Origin: Posidonia oceanica
Lineage: Eukaryota; Streptophyta; Magnoliopsida; Alismatales; Posidoniaceae
Direction of reading: 5' to 3'
Assembly: GCA_037176725.1 (NCBI GenBank)
Contig: JAZBRS010000011.1
Span: 3,224,001 to 3,288,000 of the forward strand
Length of the DNA: 64,000 bases
Shown: piece after piece, positions 12,356 to 23,785 of the stretch
Position numbering within the stretch: position 1 is the stretch's first letter
How the letters are laid out: each line of letters opens with the position of its first letter
Translations under genes and position numbers: made by a program
Notes under the pieces: model-generated
What the model was told of the DNA's origin: nothing
Seen by the model: the letters and a program-made list of their open reading frames with translations, nothing else
The model's database searches: none

Positions 12356-12756
12356 GCAAGCATCACACATCATTACAAAAGACATGCGCATGGTATGTGC
12401 TACTGTTGTGGGCATGATTGGTGAAAATGAAAGACAATAAGCATATCAAAAGGCATACACAAGCATGGCATGTGCATAAGTGAAGTGACATGGCATACTT
12501 GTGTGAAATAACCCAAGCATCAGACAAAAGGCACGGATTAATGCAATAATCATGCAAGCATGGCAATCAAATGCTAGAATAAGGAAAGTGCATGACTTAA
12601 AGCAATAAATAAGCAAATATGGTAAACAAATGCTGAGATAAGCAATGAATAAAGGATGATGCGATAAGTAAATAAATAAGGCAACAAATGCTAAGCTAAG
12701 CGAAGAAACGAGCCACATAGAAAGTGGAAGAGTGGAAACGAAAGCCGGAGTCTAGT
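12356..12756 (-). other. Leader of element C (truncated by the insertion of A)
   Basis: Read on the minus strand it aligns well with A's leader (about 2845-3240), including TGATGCTTGGGTTATTTCAC and CACAACAGTAGCACATACCA. It breaks exactly at the end of A's 3' LTR. The rest of C lies outside the window, beyond A. No gene is present. Confidence 0.75.
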
Positions 12757-12774
12757 ATCCCAACGGAGTCGCCA
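12757..12774 (-). promoter_or_regulatory. Primer binding site of element C
   Basis: On the minus strand TGGCGACTCCGTTGGGAT begins one base after the LTR end at 12776. It is a close variant of the PBS of A and B. Confidence 0.85.
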
Positions 12775-12775
12775 C

Positions 12776-15469
12776 TGTAGTAACCCTGAAAATCGACGCA
12801 TCCATGCACGATGCCAAAGCTCGCGTGCACCGACCGATAGTAGGTCACTATTAGTGGGTGGATCCAAGGAGGGATATTCGACTCGAAAACACCGAAAAAA
12901 TAGAGACGAACGCAAAAGGAAAATAAAAGAAAAGACAAGGAGTCGCCACCTAATTTGTTAAAACGGAAAAACTAGGAAAACCGTATAAGGAACATGCAAG
13001 GAAAACTTATGCATTTTGAAAGCTTGCAAAATCCAATGCGAATGTGTGACACAAAGTCAATGCGGTCCAGAGAAAGGGTAAGGACTCCTGTTACGTGTGG
13101 GGAAGGTGTTAGGCACCCCTGACACGCCTGAGGAATCGGTCTTTCTTAACTGATCCGCTATTGTGTGGCAAATGTTAGCAAATGAACGCCGGTTTATGTT
13201 CGCCCTAAGGCGGTATGCAATATGCAATTATAAACCATGCGAAACTTAGCAAACCTTGTTTAAAAGCAGTTAAGTACAATTAAAACGTCGTATAGAGGTG
13301 ATAAACAACAAGGGAAATGAATCTGAAATCGGAAGCATTAAATAAAGCAAGCGAAAAGCAACAACAGAGGCGGCTAAGCACACTACCTGGATCAGTGCAT
13401 GGGTCGCCTATCTGACAGGCGGCTGTGCTTGTCGCGGTAGGGCAGGCGGGAGAGGCACAAACCCAGCTCCCCACACAGCAGTGATCATTGCCACAAAAGG
13501 GACATAAAGGTGATATGAAATTGAAAATTAAAACCTAGGAATCACAAATAACATGCTCAGTACCAAAATCAGCATAAAAACAAGTCAAGTAAACGAAACG
13601 ATAAGGTGGCAAACCAGCGGCTCGCTCGCCACTTGGACTACAGGGTGGGTCGCCACTGAGAGCAGTAGCCAACCCAATCTCCACTATCAGTGGCGCTCAG
13701 GCTGGTCGCCGCTGCATCAGGCGACACAGCCATTCACAGTGTTCCTAAGCGGTGGCTTTCATGGCCAAAAACAAGGTAGATAATCAAAGTAAAACTTGAA
13801 ACCAAACACATGGAGCTAAAGCTGGCATAACCAGGAATAAAAGCATGCATTCAAACAGTGGAATGGACAAGTGGGTCACAAGATACAATGGCCTAAAGTT
13901 GGCCAAAGGGCTGACTCGAGTTGCAGCCGAATTGCCGGTGAGACTGGCGATAGGCCTGCAACTCCAGTAGCTCAAACAGCCAAGTTCATGGCCAAACCAA
14001 GAACCCACGACGATGCAAAATGGAAATCTAATTATACAAGCATGTAGAACTAACATCCAAGATTACAAATATATAACAAACATGCAAAATGGGACTTTGA
14101 GTCAGCCAAAGCAGCAGCTCAAAGTCCAACCAGCAGGTAGGTCAAGTTGCAGGTCAATCACCGCTCATGCTGGCGGCTGACTTAGGAGTCCGTTCACCAG
14201 ACTTCAACGCCGAAATTCACTGCTTGGGCGAAGCCTAAAATGCCGAGGAGGGTCGAGGAAGCACGACGGCATTCGCACGAACCCAACCACACCTTCGGTG
14301 TGGAAAATGGTGGCTCGAGGAGCTCCACCCATCTCCTCCACTTTGCGCCACCATTGCTCGCTGAACACTGGCCACAGAGGTGGCTGAAGGCTCGAGGAGT
14401 TGGCTGCGAGGCATCATGGCGTGGAGGAGGACACGAGGGAGCATCCACAGGTCGAGGAGAGAGGCTCGTGCCTCTTTCCCACCTCCGCCGGCACCTCACC
14501 GACGTTGCCACACATCCTCGGACGTTGGGCCGGCCGAGAGTGCAAAGATACAAATAGCTAATCTAGAAAGGAAAGGAAGAGGTCCAGGAAGCTTCCCGGA
14601 CTCTCAAACATGCAATGTGTTGAGGTATACTACCTCTGTGGCTCGCTGGAGTTGGCAGAGAAGGTTCGCTGGAGTTGGAGAAGAAGGTAACGGCGAGGCT
14701 TGGAAAGGCTCTGGATCTCTCGCAATCGCTCGAGGGAAGGTGGGGAATGCTCTGAGGTCGCTCAATTTCACTCTGGAAGCAAGTGAAGAGGAAGTGTGCA
14801 TGTGTGAGAGTGTGAGCGGTGGTCGATTTAGGCGGCGGTGGTAGGTTTTGTTGGATGGGTTCGCCTCTGCACACAAGGACCGTGGGCGCAGTGAGGGGTG
14901 TGAGATCGGGAAAGATGCTGGCTTTTGCACGGCGAGTAAGTGGGGAAGGGAAAGGGAGTAAGTGTGGTCGCAAGCGAGGACGACGAAGTCGTCGTGATAG
15001 GCGGCCGACGAAGGCGGTGAGGGGAGGTCTGTGAGTGTGGGGGGAAAGGATGGTCGGCAGGGAAGTAAGTGGGGCTTGGCGCGTAGTGGGTGGCCAGGAG
15101 TGGGCGAGTAAGTGGCCAAGGCGACAGGTGGCAGGAGACGACGATCGGCAGCAGCCGCACGGGAAGGGCTTGGGTAGTGGCCTGAGTTACAGTCGAGTCG
15201 CCGCTACTCGTGGCGCCAAACCCAATCACCACTAATCTTGGCGACGAGGTCTAGTCGCCCCTGCATGTGGCACTTGAGTGTGCAACTCAGTAGACTGGGC
15301 TGCTATTGGGCTTGTGTTGGTTTAAAGCTTGGGTTAAGTTTGTGAAATAGGAATTGGTTGGTTTTGGGTTGGTTTTGGGGAGGGTTTTGAATAGGATTCA
15401 CCGTGCCATCTTCTGAGCAAGCTTCCAGAGATTCTCCAACTAAAAGTCTGTCAAAATGGGGTGTCTACA
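12776..15469 (-). mobile_element. Element C, 5' LTR (2,694 bp, TG...CA)
   Basis: On the minus strand it runs from TGTAGACACCCCATTTTGAC at 15469 to GGTTACTACA at 12776. It contains the conserved U5 hairpin block (13073-13146) and the internal GGAGTCGCCA copy (12939-12948). Its last 80 bases closely resemble the end of A's 5' LTR (CGAGCTTTGGCATCGTGCAT in C). The GC-rich interior (about 14200-15240) keeps several overlapping frames open but shows no recognisable protein. The base pairs just right of it (CACAT, 15470-15474) would be its target duplication. There is no PPT there, which agrees with a 5' LTR. Confidence 0.85.
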
Positions 15470-15660
15470 CACATCATGTTTTTCTCAGTTTTCCTCGTCT
15501 TTCTGACAAATAGACTAGGTGGCGACTCCCTTTTTGCTTTATCCTTGTTTTCTTCACCATTTTCTGGTGTTTTCGAGTCGAGTTTCCTTCCTCGTATCCA
15601 CCATTCGTTCGTGACCCTCTATCGGTTGGTGTGCGCCTACACTCCTGCGTCGTCCGAGGA
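15470..15660 (+). mobile_element. LTR fragment E' (U5 end, + strand)
   Basis: It contains TTTTCCTCGTCTTTCTGACA, the TAGACTAGGTGGCGACTCCC block (15511-15530) and TTTTCGAGTCGAG, which mark the last 200-300 bases of LTRs of this group. It is cut on the left by element C, so C inserted into this LTR. The right boundary with the next LTR piece is uncertain by tens of bases. Confidence 0.6.
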
Positions 15661-17363
15661 TGGTCATCAGGACACCCCTCATCCAAGATTTAAAACCCAT
15701 TCCAACCCTTTGATTTCATTCCCAGCCACTCATTTCAAAAATAGTTATAATCCAATCATTTTCATACCATCTTGAGCTCTATTTAACAGCTACCACTGCC
15801 AACGTAGAGCTCTCTTAGCACTTGTAATCCCTCAGCTCCAGCACCCCTACTCTCCACTCCCTCACATGCACTAGCACCCAATCCTAGAGAGCAAAGCACA
15901 ACTTCCCCATTGCCGAGCACCATCTCCACCTCCTCCACCTAACCTTCCTTGAGTGATAGTGAGAAGAAGAGCCCCACTGTGACCGAGTGCCATCTCCAAT
16001 TCTCGGCCATGTTAACTCACAACCACCGCATCTGGAGATGCTCAGAGGAGCCCTACCGTGAGTCACCTTCAAGAGGGCACACTTCGATCCTCAACACAGG
16101 TAGGTATAGTTGTCCATTGCATAATTGAGCATTTCTCTGCCTCATGTAGCTTTCTTCCTGTCTGTCGGCCTTGTCTCCAATTTATTTTATCTTGAGTTTG
16201 CATCTCTAATCATGTTCTGTGTGATGGGTTCCCGAATCTCATGTGAGGCCGTTGGCCGTTGAGCATGGGGTACAACCCATCCCTACATGTGCCCCCGATC
16301 TTCGACACCTCCACAATGCTCCATTGAGCTCTCGGCCAGCGAACCATCCCATTCTAGCCAACCATCCTCGTGACGGCAAATGGGCTCAGCGTCACAGCAT
16401 GGAGGATGAACGGACCTCGGAGCACATTGCATTCCATTTGCATCGCATTGCATGGTCTTTTCTTTCTCTTCTCCTCATTCCCCCTCGTCCTCTGTACGCC
16501 ACAGTGGGATCCCTGGAGGCTCACAACCCATTCACTAGCTGAGAATTCCAAAGCATTCCAGTGACCCATGACGAGGATGATAGAGGATGAGCACTCAACC
16601 TGGATCCAATCACGATCACTTGCTATGTGCATTGGCATCCTTGCATGCTTCCTTGCTATTCGTTTGCTTGATTCATCGATTTCAATTCGAACATTTCATG
16701 CGATGAATGCTTGCTGTCTGAAGCAGAATACCTGGGGCGCATGTATGTAGTGCATATGGCTGACACGTATCATTGGCACACAGACCTAGCACGTTTACCC
16801 TAGGTCAGGACAGACAGTCAAGCAAAGCACCCTTTTGCATGATGATTTCACTCACTTTAATCTGTTTTACCTCCATCCACATGGCATGATTCACTTTGCC
16901 TCTAGGCATATATTAAGCAACATTCATATTTGCATAGCATCATTCATTTTGCCTTATGGCATACATTATTTGAGCACTCGCACACTTGCAATGTCATACA
17001 CACAGGCGAAAAAGCATTGAAAGACCGATAATGTCGGGTGTGCGTGGGTGCCTCACACCTTCCCCATGCGTAACAAGAGTCCTTACCCTGCTCTACCCAT
17101 GATGACTTACGTGTTTCATCCATTGGCATTGGAGTCTTGCATTCTTGTTTCCTTGCTCGCACATACATCGTTTCTTACATACGGTTTTCCTCATCTTTCT
17201 TTTTTTAATAGACTAGGTGGTGACTCCCTTTCCTTATCCTTATTCTTCTTTCTGTTTTTGCCTGGTGTTTTTGAGTCGAAATCCTCCTCAAATGCACCAC
17301 CCTCTCTGTGGCTGCTTGGTGTGTGTGGCTTCGCTCACCTGCTTATTTGTCTAGGTAGTGTCA
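15661..17363 (+). mobile_element. LTR E (+ strand, probably 5'-truncated)
   Basis: It carries a TATA-like CTATTTAAC at about 15779-15787 and a strong donor CACAG|GTAGGTAT at 16095-16103. It also has the conserved U5 block (17015-17085, with GGTGCCTCACACC), GGTGGTGACTCC (17217) and an end near GTGTCA at 17363. It is most like the LTR of D (48847-50899): both share GCCTGGTGTTTTTGAGTCGA and AACACAG|GTAGGTA. U3 is only about 120 bases here against about 560 in D, so its start is probably lost. A recognisable PBS does not follow; AACTGAGGAGGGATAG may be a decayed one. Confidence 0.6.
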
Positions 17364-17926
17364 ACTGAGGAGGGATAGTCCTCTCCTGTGCATGCTAGAT
17401 TTTCTGATTTTCGTCATCGAACAAATGTTGGTATGCATATATTTTTTGTTGTTTTTCATGATTTTTTATTTTTTGTTTTGATTTTTTACGATTTGATAGA
17501 TTTTTTGATTTTGATTTTTATTTTTATGTTTTTGATTACTAAAAAGAAAACATTAAAGAAACAGGAAAAGGATATGGCTACAGTCCCCATTGCTGGTTGT
17601 CCTACTGCTGTTCATGGTGCTGGTGGGACCACTGATTATTATGGTAGTACTGCTAGGGCTACTGAGACTGTCAATACTGTGGATTGGATCACTGGAACTG
17701 ATGGGACTGACAGTGATGCTGCTGAAATTGCTGAGACTGCTGGTGTGACTGCTGAGATTGTTGGGACCGTTGGGATTGATGGCGGTACTATTTCCTGTGC
17801 TGCTGCTGATTTGTCCCTCTTGTTGGGGTCTAAGGTGCTTGCACTCGCAAGGTCGGATTGATGTTTGACAAACAAGAAAACTCAGGGTTGGGCCCCCCAC
17901 AGCAAAAGGATGCAAAAGTAGAGCAC
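17364..17926 (-). pseudogene. Left remnant of element D: end of gag and post-gag A/T region
   Basis: Read on the minus strand from 17926, the frame continues the gag frame of D from the other side of element B. It gives a Gln-rich region (CAG/CAA-dense, about 17830-17600) with many stops. A T-rich then A-rich stretch follows (about 17570-17390), like that after gag in A (6480-7020). No pol is seen. D's own 3' LTR is missing; instead a + strand LTR (E) abuts. I infer a deletion or rearrangement here; the reading as part of D is moderately supported. Confidence 0.5.
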
Positions 17927-17931
17927 GTAGG
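17927..17931 (+). repeat. Target site duplication of element B, left copy (GTAGG)
   Basis: GTAGG immediately precedes TGTTGACACC. The identical GTAGG follows the 3' LTR at 45414-45418. A 5-bp duplication is standard for Ty3/gypsy integrases. Confidence 0.95.
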
Positions 17932-19848
17932 TGTTGACACCCCATCTTGGCAGGCCCGGACCCTTGGAGCCCTCTTGGTGATTGTTGGATCAAACCCCAA
18001 CCAAACCCTAACCCTAATCCTCCTCTCTACCCTTCAAAATCAGCCTGTTTTGACCTAAACCTTTACCCCCCCTTCCCGACCTCAAAACCCAACCAAAATC
18101 CATAGGAAAATCCACCAACATCCACTCAACAAACCTACCCAAGAACTTAGAAATTTCCAAACCTAACCCATTCCCAAAAATCCTGGAAAACCTAGGTGAA
18201 ACTACCCTTTTTCTACACCTTGAAACCCCTCCAAAACATCCTTAGAATCAAACCAAAACTTTAGAACCAATACTTCAAACCCTAGACTACCCACTCACCA
18301 ATTTTCACCCCATTCCAAGACCATTAAGACCCTCTTTCTCCCAAATTATCCTTTTCTCTCTCCGGGATTATCATTTTCTCTCTCCTCTCTCTCTCCTGAT
18401 TATCATCTTTCTTTTCATCCCTTTGTTACCCTTTTTCTGGTCTGGCTGTGGGCCTCCTCTGTGCTTCTATCCTTCCTCTATCTTATCCCTATTTTTACTT
18501 TATTTTTAACACTTTTTCTGAATTTTAAAAAATCGTTTTCCTCCAACCTATCTCTTTTCCTCTTATCTCCTTCTTTTTTCCATTTCTTTCTTCCTTCTCT
18601 TTTTCTTTTCCCTCTCTTGCAAAAATCCACAAAAACCCATAAAAATCTGTAAAACCTCAAAACATAAAAGGAACAAATCAGAACCCTAAGGAAAACAATT
18701 AAAAAATATCAAACAAGCAATTAAAAACCTAAACTTAACTAAATCAAGCTAAAAAGAAAACCAAACATATAAGCTAAAAAATGCAAAACAAACCAAAAGA
18801 AAACACTGAAAAATCAAGGAAAAAGCTAAAATAAAATCAAAACCAACCAAAAATAAAAACCCCATCAGAAGAATTAAAAAACAAACCCTAAAAAGAAGAA
18901 TTAAAAATCAAACACTAAAACAAGTAATTAAAGAAGGCAAAAGACTTAACCTAATAAACATAAGAAGAACAAAATAAAAACTTAATTAAAAGGAAAAGAA
19001 AAAAACATTTGAAGGACTTAAAAACACCCTATCAAACCAGAAAAATCTAACTAAAAACCTCAAGAAAAATCAACAAATAAAAAATCAAAACACAACTTAA
19101 AAGGCTTAAGAAAAGAAAAAACCCTAAAAAGACTAAGACTTAAGAACCCAAAACCAACCCTGATTAAATACGAAAATAAATCCTAAAAAATCCTAATCAA
19201 TATTCTAAGTATCCAACAAAGGAAATACAATTTTTAAAACAATTTAAAAAGGGTTTAACAAACATTTAACCAAGAGAAAACTAATTAAAAGCAAAACCAA
19301 AACCCTAAAACCCTAATTAAGCCCAAAGCACACTAATCAACCCAAAATGGCCATCAGAAATTTTAATTAAAATCCTAATCCACATCACAACCTCTCCAGT
19401 ATTTTTATTTATTTTTAGTTCATTTTTACCAATTTTATTTCCCCTTTTTGCCCCACTCTTTCTTTCTTATTTCCCTTCTTTCTTTCTTTCCTTTCCTTAC
19501 CGGGCCTGTCGGCCCGTTTCTCTTTTTTTTCTTCTTCAGTTTTATTTCTTTTTTCCTTTGGCCCACAGTCCGGCCCGCCCGCCTTCTCCACTCCTTCTTC
19601 CTCCTCCAACCTTCTGTTTTCTCTCTTCCGCCGGTTTTCTCCCGCGAGCTGCTGCTACAGCCTTCCCTCCTCGTTTAAATTTGAAGCTCAATCCTTTCAA
19701 TCTACAGCAGCTCGCCGCTCTCTCATCTCTCAGCGTCGATTCCGGGAGGCATTCAATGCCCGTCGCCTCGCCGGCATCCGTCCCCTTTCAGCTGCAGTGC
19801 GACGCCGTTGATTTCAAATTTCCAGCACGCGTACCGGCAGCTCCTCCT

Positions 19849-19856
19849 CATATAAG
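19849..19856 (+). promoter_or_regulatory. TATA box of element B 5' LTR
   Basis: CATATAAG in the context CTCCTCATATAAGTCTTCG. It is the best TATA in the LTR and is conserved at about 41513-41520 in the 3' LTR. It would place the transcript start about 30 bases downstream, leaving a leader of some 5.2 kb before gag. Confidence 0.6.
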
Positions 19857-22379
19857 TCTTCGTCCTTCAACTCCGTTCCAGGGTTGGCAGTAAGCGATCC
19901 AGAGAGAGCAATCCAGAACCAGAGAGAGCAGACCTGAGAGTGAACCAGAGACCAGAATTCCAGATTTTCCTTCCACCTGTGCGACCTTCCTTCTCCTCTG
20001 CATTTCTTCCAATTCCGGGGTGAGAAGAGAGAGCAGTAGAGAGTGTTTGAGAGTCCTTGGCATCCCGGAGAGAGATCCCAATTCCAGAGCAATCCCCACA
20101 TCAGAACTTCCTCCAATTCCCTCTTCAATCTCCAGAAAATCCTCCTCCTTCTATTCCAGTAACCCAACACCACTCCAAGCCTCCACACTTCTCCCCATTG
20201 CTTCCCAAATCTCACCCAACACCCAGCCTTCATCCCCCGATTTCCCATTGCCTTTTCACCACCTAAACTCCTCTGAAACACCACCTGACCTCAACCTGCA
20301 ACCCAACGCAACCCACCAAATAATTCCCCTCACCACAGCCCGCAGCTCCTTCCCAAACTCCACCCAGAGATCCACCAGACATCCACCTTTCCAGGCCACC
20401 CAACAGAAGACCAAACCTTCCACCACAGCCCCCAAGTTCCGCAACAAACACCTGACCCAATTTCTGTCCAGAAACGGACCCAGTCCTCAATTCCACTCCG
20501 CGCTCTCCAGAAGACCTCTCCGAGCATCCAACCTCACTCGCCAGACCTCCAGCAACCTCCCGGAGGGTTCCTTTCCACCTGAGGAGCAGCGAACACCATC
20601 CCCAGTCTCCGGCTATCACCTATGAACCCAAGTCGGCCGAATCTTCTGCTGAGCTTTGAAGCTCGCGTCTGACCACCTGGGAAGCTCCGGAGGATCGTCC
20701 TGAATCGACTCCAGCCCTCGCGAGCAGCCGACAGCACCCGCAGCGACCGGACGGACTCCACCGACGACCCCTGGAACCACTGACGTCGGGGGGACGACTC
20801 AGACGCGGAAAAAGGTAAACCTTTCTTCCCTTAGCTTCCTCTTCTCCCCCTGCTGCTTTTCCACCCTCTAGAGTAGCTTTTCCGGTCCTCCTGCTCCGTC
20901 CTCGACTCGCCGGATAGCATCTCTTCTCCGGCGCCGGCTGCTGTTCCTTCTGATGCTCCGACCGACGGAACGCCGCTCTGGCAGTCTCCGAAGCTTTGCA
21001 CGAACGCCAGCACCAAGCCTCGCCGGTCTGCGCCACCCCAACCTCCCCTGTCGGCGGCCACGAGCTCTGGAAGCTTTCTGCTACAGTGCTTGTCGCCGTC
21101 GACGAGTTACTGTTCCTTTATTTTCTCGTTTATATAGTTTTAGATGTAAATATTGCATGTTTAGCTTAAGTTTTTTAATTATTGCGTTCCAGTCCTTCTG
21201 TCGTTTAATATGCTTAGTTTTTAATTAAATACCATGCCAATTGCAGCTTTTATTTCTGTTTTCCAGTATTTACTTTTCAGTCCTTTTACTGTGCGTTTCA
21301 GTTATAATATTTTGTAGTTTAGCCCCTCTGCTTTTGTTTTTTGCGTTTAGGTCCTGTCTTAAATCAGTTCATTTATTTGCATTATTTTGCCATATTACAT
21401 TGCATTCCAGGTCCCTGCATGTTTCTGTTTTTGCACATAGGTCCATGCACTGTAGGAACTTAGCTTTTATTTTTGATTTTTGCATACTGCATTGCATATT
21501 TTACCTTCTAGTTTTGCATTTTTGCAGTTAGGTCCATTTTAAATGGACAGTAACTGTGTTGCATATATTTTAGCTTATTAAATTGCATTTTCAACCCTGC
21601 ATTTTTCAAAAATTACACTGCAGTCCTGTTATCTGATTTTCAGAGCATGTTTTCCATAATTGCATTTTTAGCCCCTACATAATTTCAAAATCACACATAG
21701 GTCCTTGCATCTTTCAAAAAACCATGTAAAAAGACCATTTTGCCCCTAGGTTGCATCCTAGCTCCTATGCCTACCAAATTGCATACAGACCCTCCACTAG
21801 CATTCTCAGACTCTCCAGAACCCTGTTTTCTGGAAAATTTGCATTTTAGACCCCGATTTTTCCAAAATTGCATTCTGACTTCTTTTTGGTTTCAAAACCT
21901 CTTCCAAAGTGTACCCTCTTTTCAAAACAACTTTCTGAGCCTGATTTTTCTTGCAAAATGGACCCCTGTCCTCCCCTGTTTTCAAAATCCTTTCCAGTGG
22001 ACCCCTGTTTTCTGGAAAATTTGCATTTTTAGCCCCTTTTCTTTTTCAAAATGCTTTCTGAAATCCTGGCTTTTCCCAGTTTCTTCTCTTTGCCTTTTCC
22101 TGTTTTTGCATACATCCTGCATTCACCTAGTCTTGCATTTTAGCATCCTTTTGCATACACTAAGCACTTTTAGCTCCCTTTCACTTGGGAGGACCTTTTG
22201 CACATCCCTAGGACCTCCTGAACACCTAGATCTGTTCTTCTCCCCTGTTCTGGCCCTCCTGCCTTGAAGCTGCGATATCTTCCAATCCGGCCGTTGGATC
22301 TTCTCAAGTAAGCTGCCCAGGCGACCGCAGCGAAGCGCTCTTCAGCATGGACTAGACAGATTTCAGACCAGGCTCCCGG

Positions 22380-23193
22380 ATTTCCAGGTATGTCCTCCTG
22401 AACCCCTGCATTGCATTCATTTGTATGCCATTTGCACAGTTTTCCTTGTTTTCGCTTTCTGTTTCTTTGAGCATGTAGAATAGGACTTCCCCTTTCTGCT
22501 TGTATCTTTCAATCCCCGTTTCGTGTTTCCCTATGCGTTTTGTGTTGAGTTTTCCCTGGATTTATCACTTAATGTGACTTCCTTCCCCCTTTTCCACGAT
22601 CCGATCGCACCGCGAGCTTTGGGCAGCGTGCGAGACACACCGTGGAACGGTTTAGCGGGAAACAGTCGCAAAGAGGTGGTAATCCCTTCGTTTGCCCCCT
22701 CTCCCCTCAGTAGGTCTTCACACCTACTCTGAGTGGTCCTAAACGACGTCTGTTCTCACACACACGTTGTTTTGCCTCTCCTTTGGCCTCTTCTAAATCT
22801 TTTTCTGCATTCTTGCATTTGCATTGCTTTTCCGAGGTTTTTTGCTTCGCCATTTTGGCACCGTTTCGCATGCCCGCTCTCGTTTTTGCATCGTTTTGCG
22901 TGCCATTCTGTTCTCTTGCCTTGTTTTGCGCGCTGCCTTGTTTTCTCGCTTGTTTTGCGTGCTGCTCTCGTTTTTGCACCGTCTCGCGTGTCTCTTTGCT
23001 TCCTTGTCTCGTTTTGCATGCTGCCTTGCTTTCTCGCTTGTTTTGCGTGCCGGTTTTGTTCTTTTGCTCCGTTCCGCGTGCCTTTCTCGTTTCTCGCCTT
23101 GTTTTGCGTGTTTTACGTCGTTTTCCCTTGCATGCCGACTGCATTGCATGGTTTCCTCGCTGTTTCGCTTTTTCGCCTGCATTTGCATATAGG
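22380..23193 (+). other. Candidate LTR-internal intron in B
   Basis: TTTCCAG|GTATGT (donor at 22387/22388) to GCATTTGCATATAG|GGC (acceptor at 23192). The stretch between is T-rich. The pair is duplicated in the 3' LTR (donor at 44035) and matches the pair in A's 5' LTR. Confidence 0.35.
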
Positions 23194-23395
23194 GCTGTGA
23201 TGCTTACTGTCTGGAGTTCTCGCGAGCTAGGTTTCGCCTAATTCGGAACACAGACAGCGTAGCTGAGCATTTAGAGAGCACATTTACTTCCTTGCCTTGT
23301 TTCTTCCACTTAGAGCACACCTTGAGCATTCATTTAGGCATTATAGGCACATAGGCATTCAATCCTGCATTTTCCTGCGTATGCGAGCGTAAGCC

Positions 23396-23466
23396 TAGAA
23401 AGACCGATTTTCGGGCGTGTCGGGGGTGCCTAACACCTTCCCCGCGCGTAACAGGAGTCCTTACCC
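23396..23466 (+). promoter_or_regulatory. Conserved U5 hairpin block (B, 5' LTR)
   Basis: GTCGGGGGTGCCTAACACC followed by TTCCCC and CGTAACAGGAGTCCTTACCC. The 3' LTR copy (45050-45110) has lost one C of the loop (GGGGTGCTAACACC), but the stem bases are kept. Confidence 0.6.
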
Positions 23467-23640
23467 TGTCTTCTGGCCCGCGATGACCGTACTACCCTTA
23501 TCCTAGGCTAGAGTCATCTCATTTGCATTTGTTTGCATTTGTTTTCCTTTGCATTGCTTTGCTTTGCATTTCTTGCTCGGTTTTGCGTGTTAATTCGCGC
23601 ATTTCCCCCGATTTTCCTTGTCTCCCGTTAATAGACATGG

Positions 23641-23651
23641 TGGCGACTCTG
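23641..23651 (+). promoter_or_regulatory. Second partial copy of the PBS inside U5 (B)
   Basis: TGGCGACTCTG is identical to the first 11 bases of the true PBS at 23768. It is preceded by AATAGACATGG, so a CA dinucleotide sits just upstream, as at a real LTR end. Equivalents occur in every LTR of the window. Confidence 0.6.
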
Positions 23652-23767
23652 ATTTGTCTTATCTTTCTCTTTTCTCCTCGATTTCAAGCGTTTTCGAGTT
23701 GAGCCTCTTCCTCGGATCCAATCGCCGCTAGATTTAGCGAGCCTGATTCTGATCGGGATCGCTACAG

Positions 23768-23785
23768 TGGCGACTCTGCTGGGGA
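23768..23785 (+). promoter_or_regulatory. Primer binding site of element B
   Basis: TGGCGACTCTGCTGGGGA lies one base past the LTR end at 23766. It would bind the 3' end of a tRNA ending TCCCCAGCAGAGTCGCCA; tRNA-Arg is the reported Ogre primer. Confidence 0.9.

Larger units (their letters stand above)
17932..23766 (+). mobile_element. Element B 5' LTR (5,835 bp)
   Basis: It starts TGTTGACACCCCATC and ends GATCGCTACA. U3 is about 1.9 kb: AAACCCTAACCCTAAT near the start, pyrimidine-rich 18340-18620, then about 750 bases very rich in A and poor in T (18630-19380). A TATA box lies at 19849. Downstream come a purine/pyrimidine-skewed leader with a 201-codon open frame lacking an ATG (20020-20625), a donor-like AAAAAG|GTAAAC (20814/20815), T-rich quasi-repeats (21130-21720), a second donor/acceptor pair (22387; 23192), the conserved U5 block (23396-23466) and the TGGCGACTCTG copy (23641). 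R and U5 together are about 3.9 kb, unusually long. Confidence 0.95.

Noticed and set aside
12356..12360. GCAAG shared by the right flanks of A (12356) and D (50900) as evidence that they are one insertion
   Set aside because: The flanking sequences beyond these five bases differ and belong to different leaders and strands. Coincidence is likely.
14194..15235. Several 100-170-codon frames in the GC-rich part of LTR C
   Set aside because: Overlapping open frames on both strands in GC-rich sequence, none with a recognisable domain; inside an LTR.
20020..20625. 201-codon open frame in the R/U5 part of both B LTRs (also 41684-42274)
   Set aside because: It begins with GTG, not ATG, is Pro/Ser/Thr-rich without a recognisable domain, and its 15-bp difference between LTRs is no stronger evidence of coding than of chance. 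It is better explained as skewed untranslated leader.
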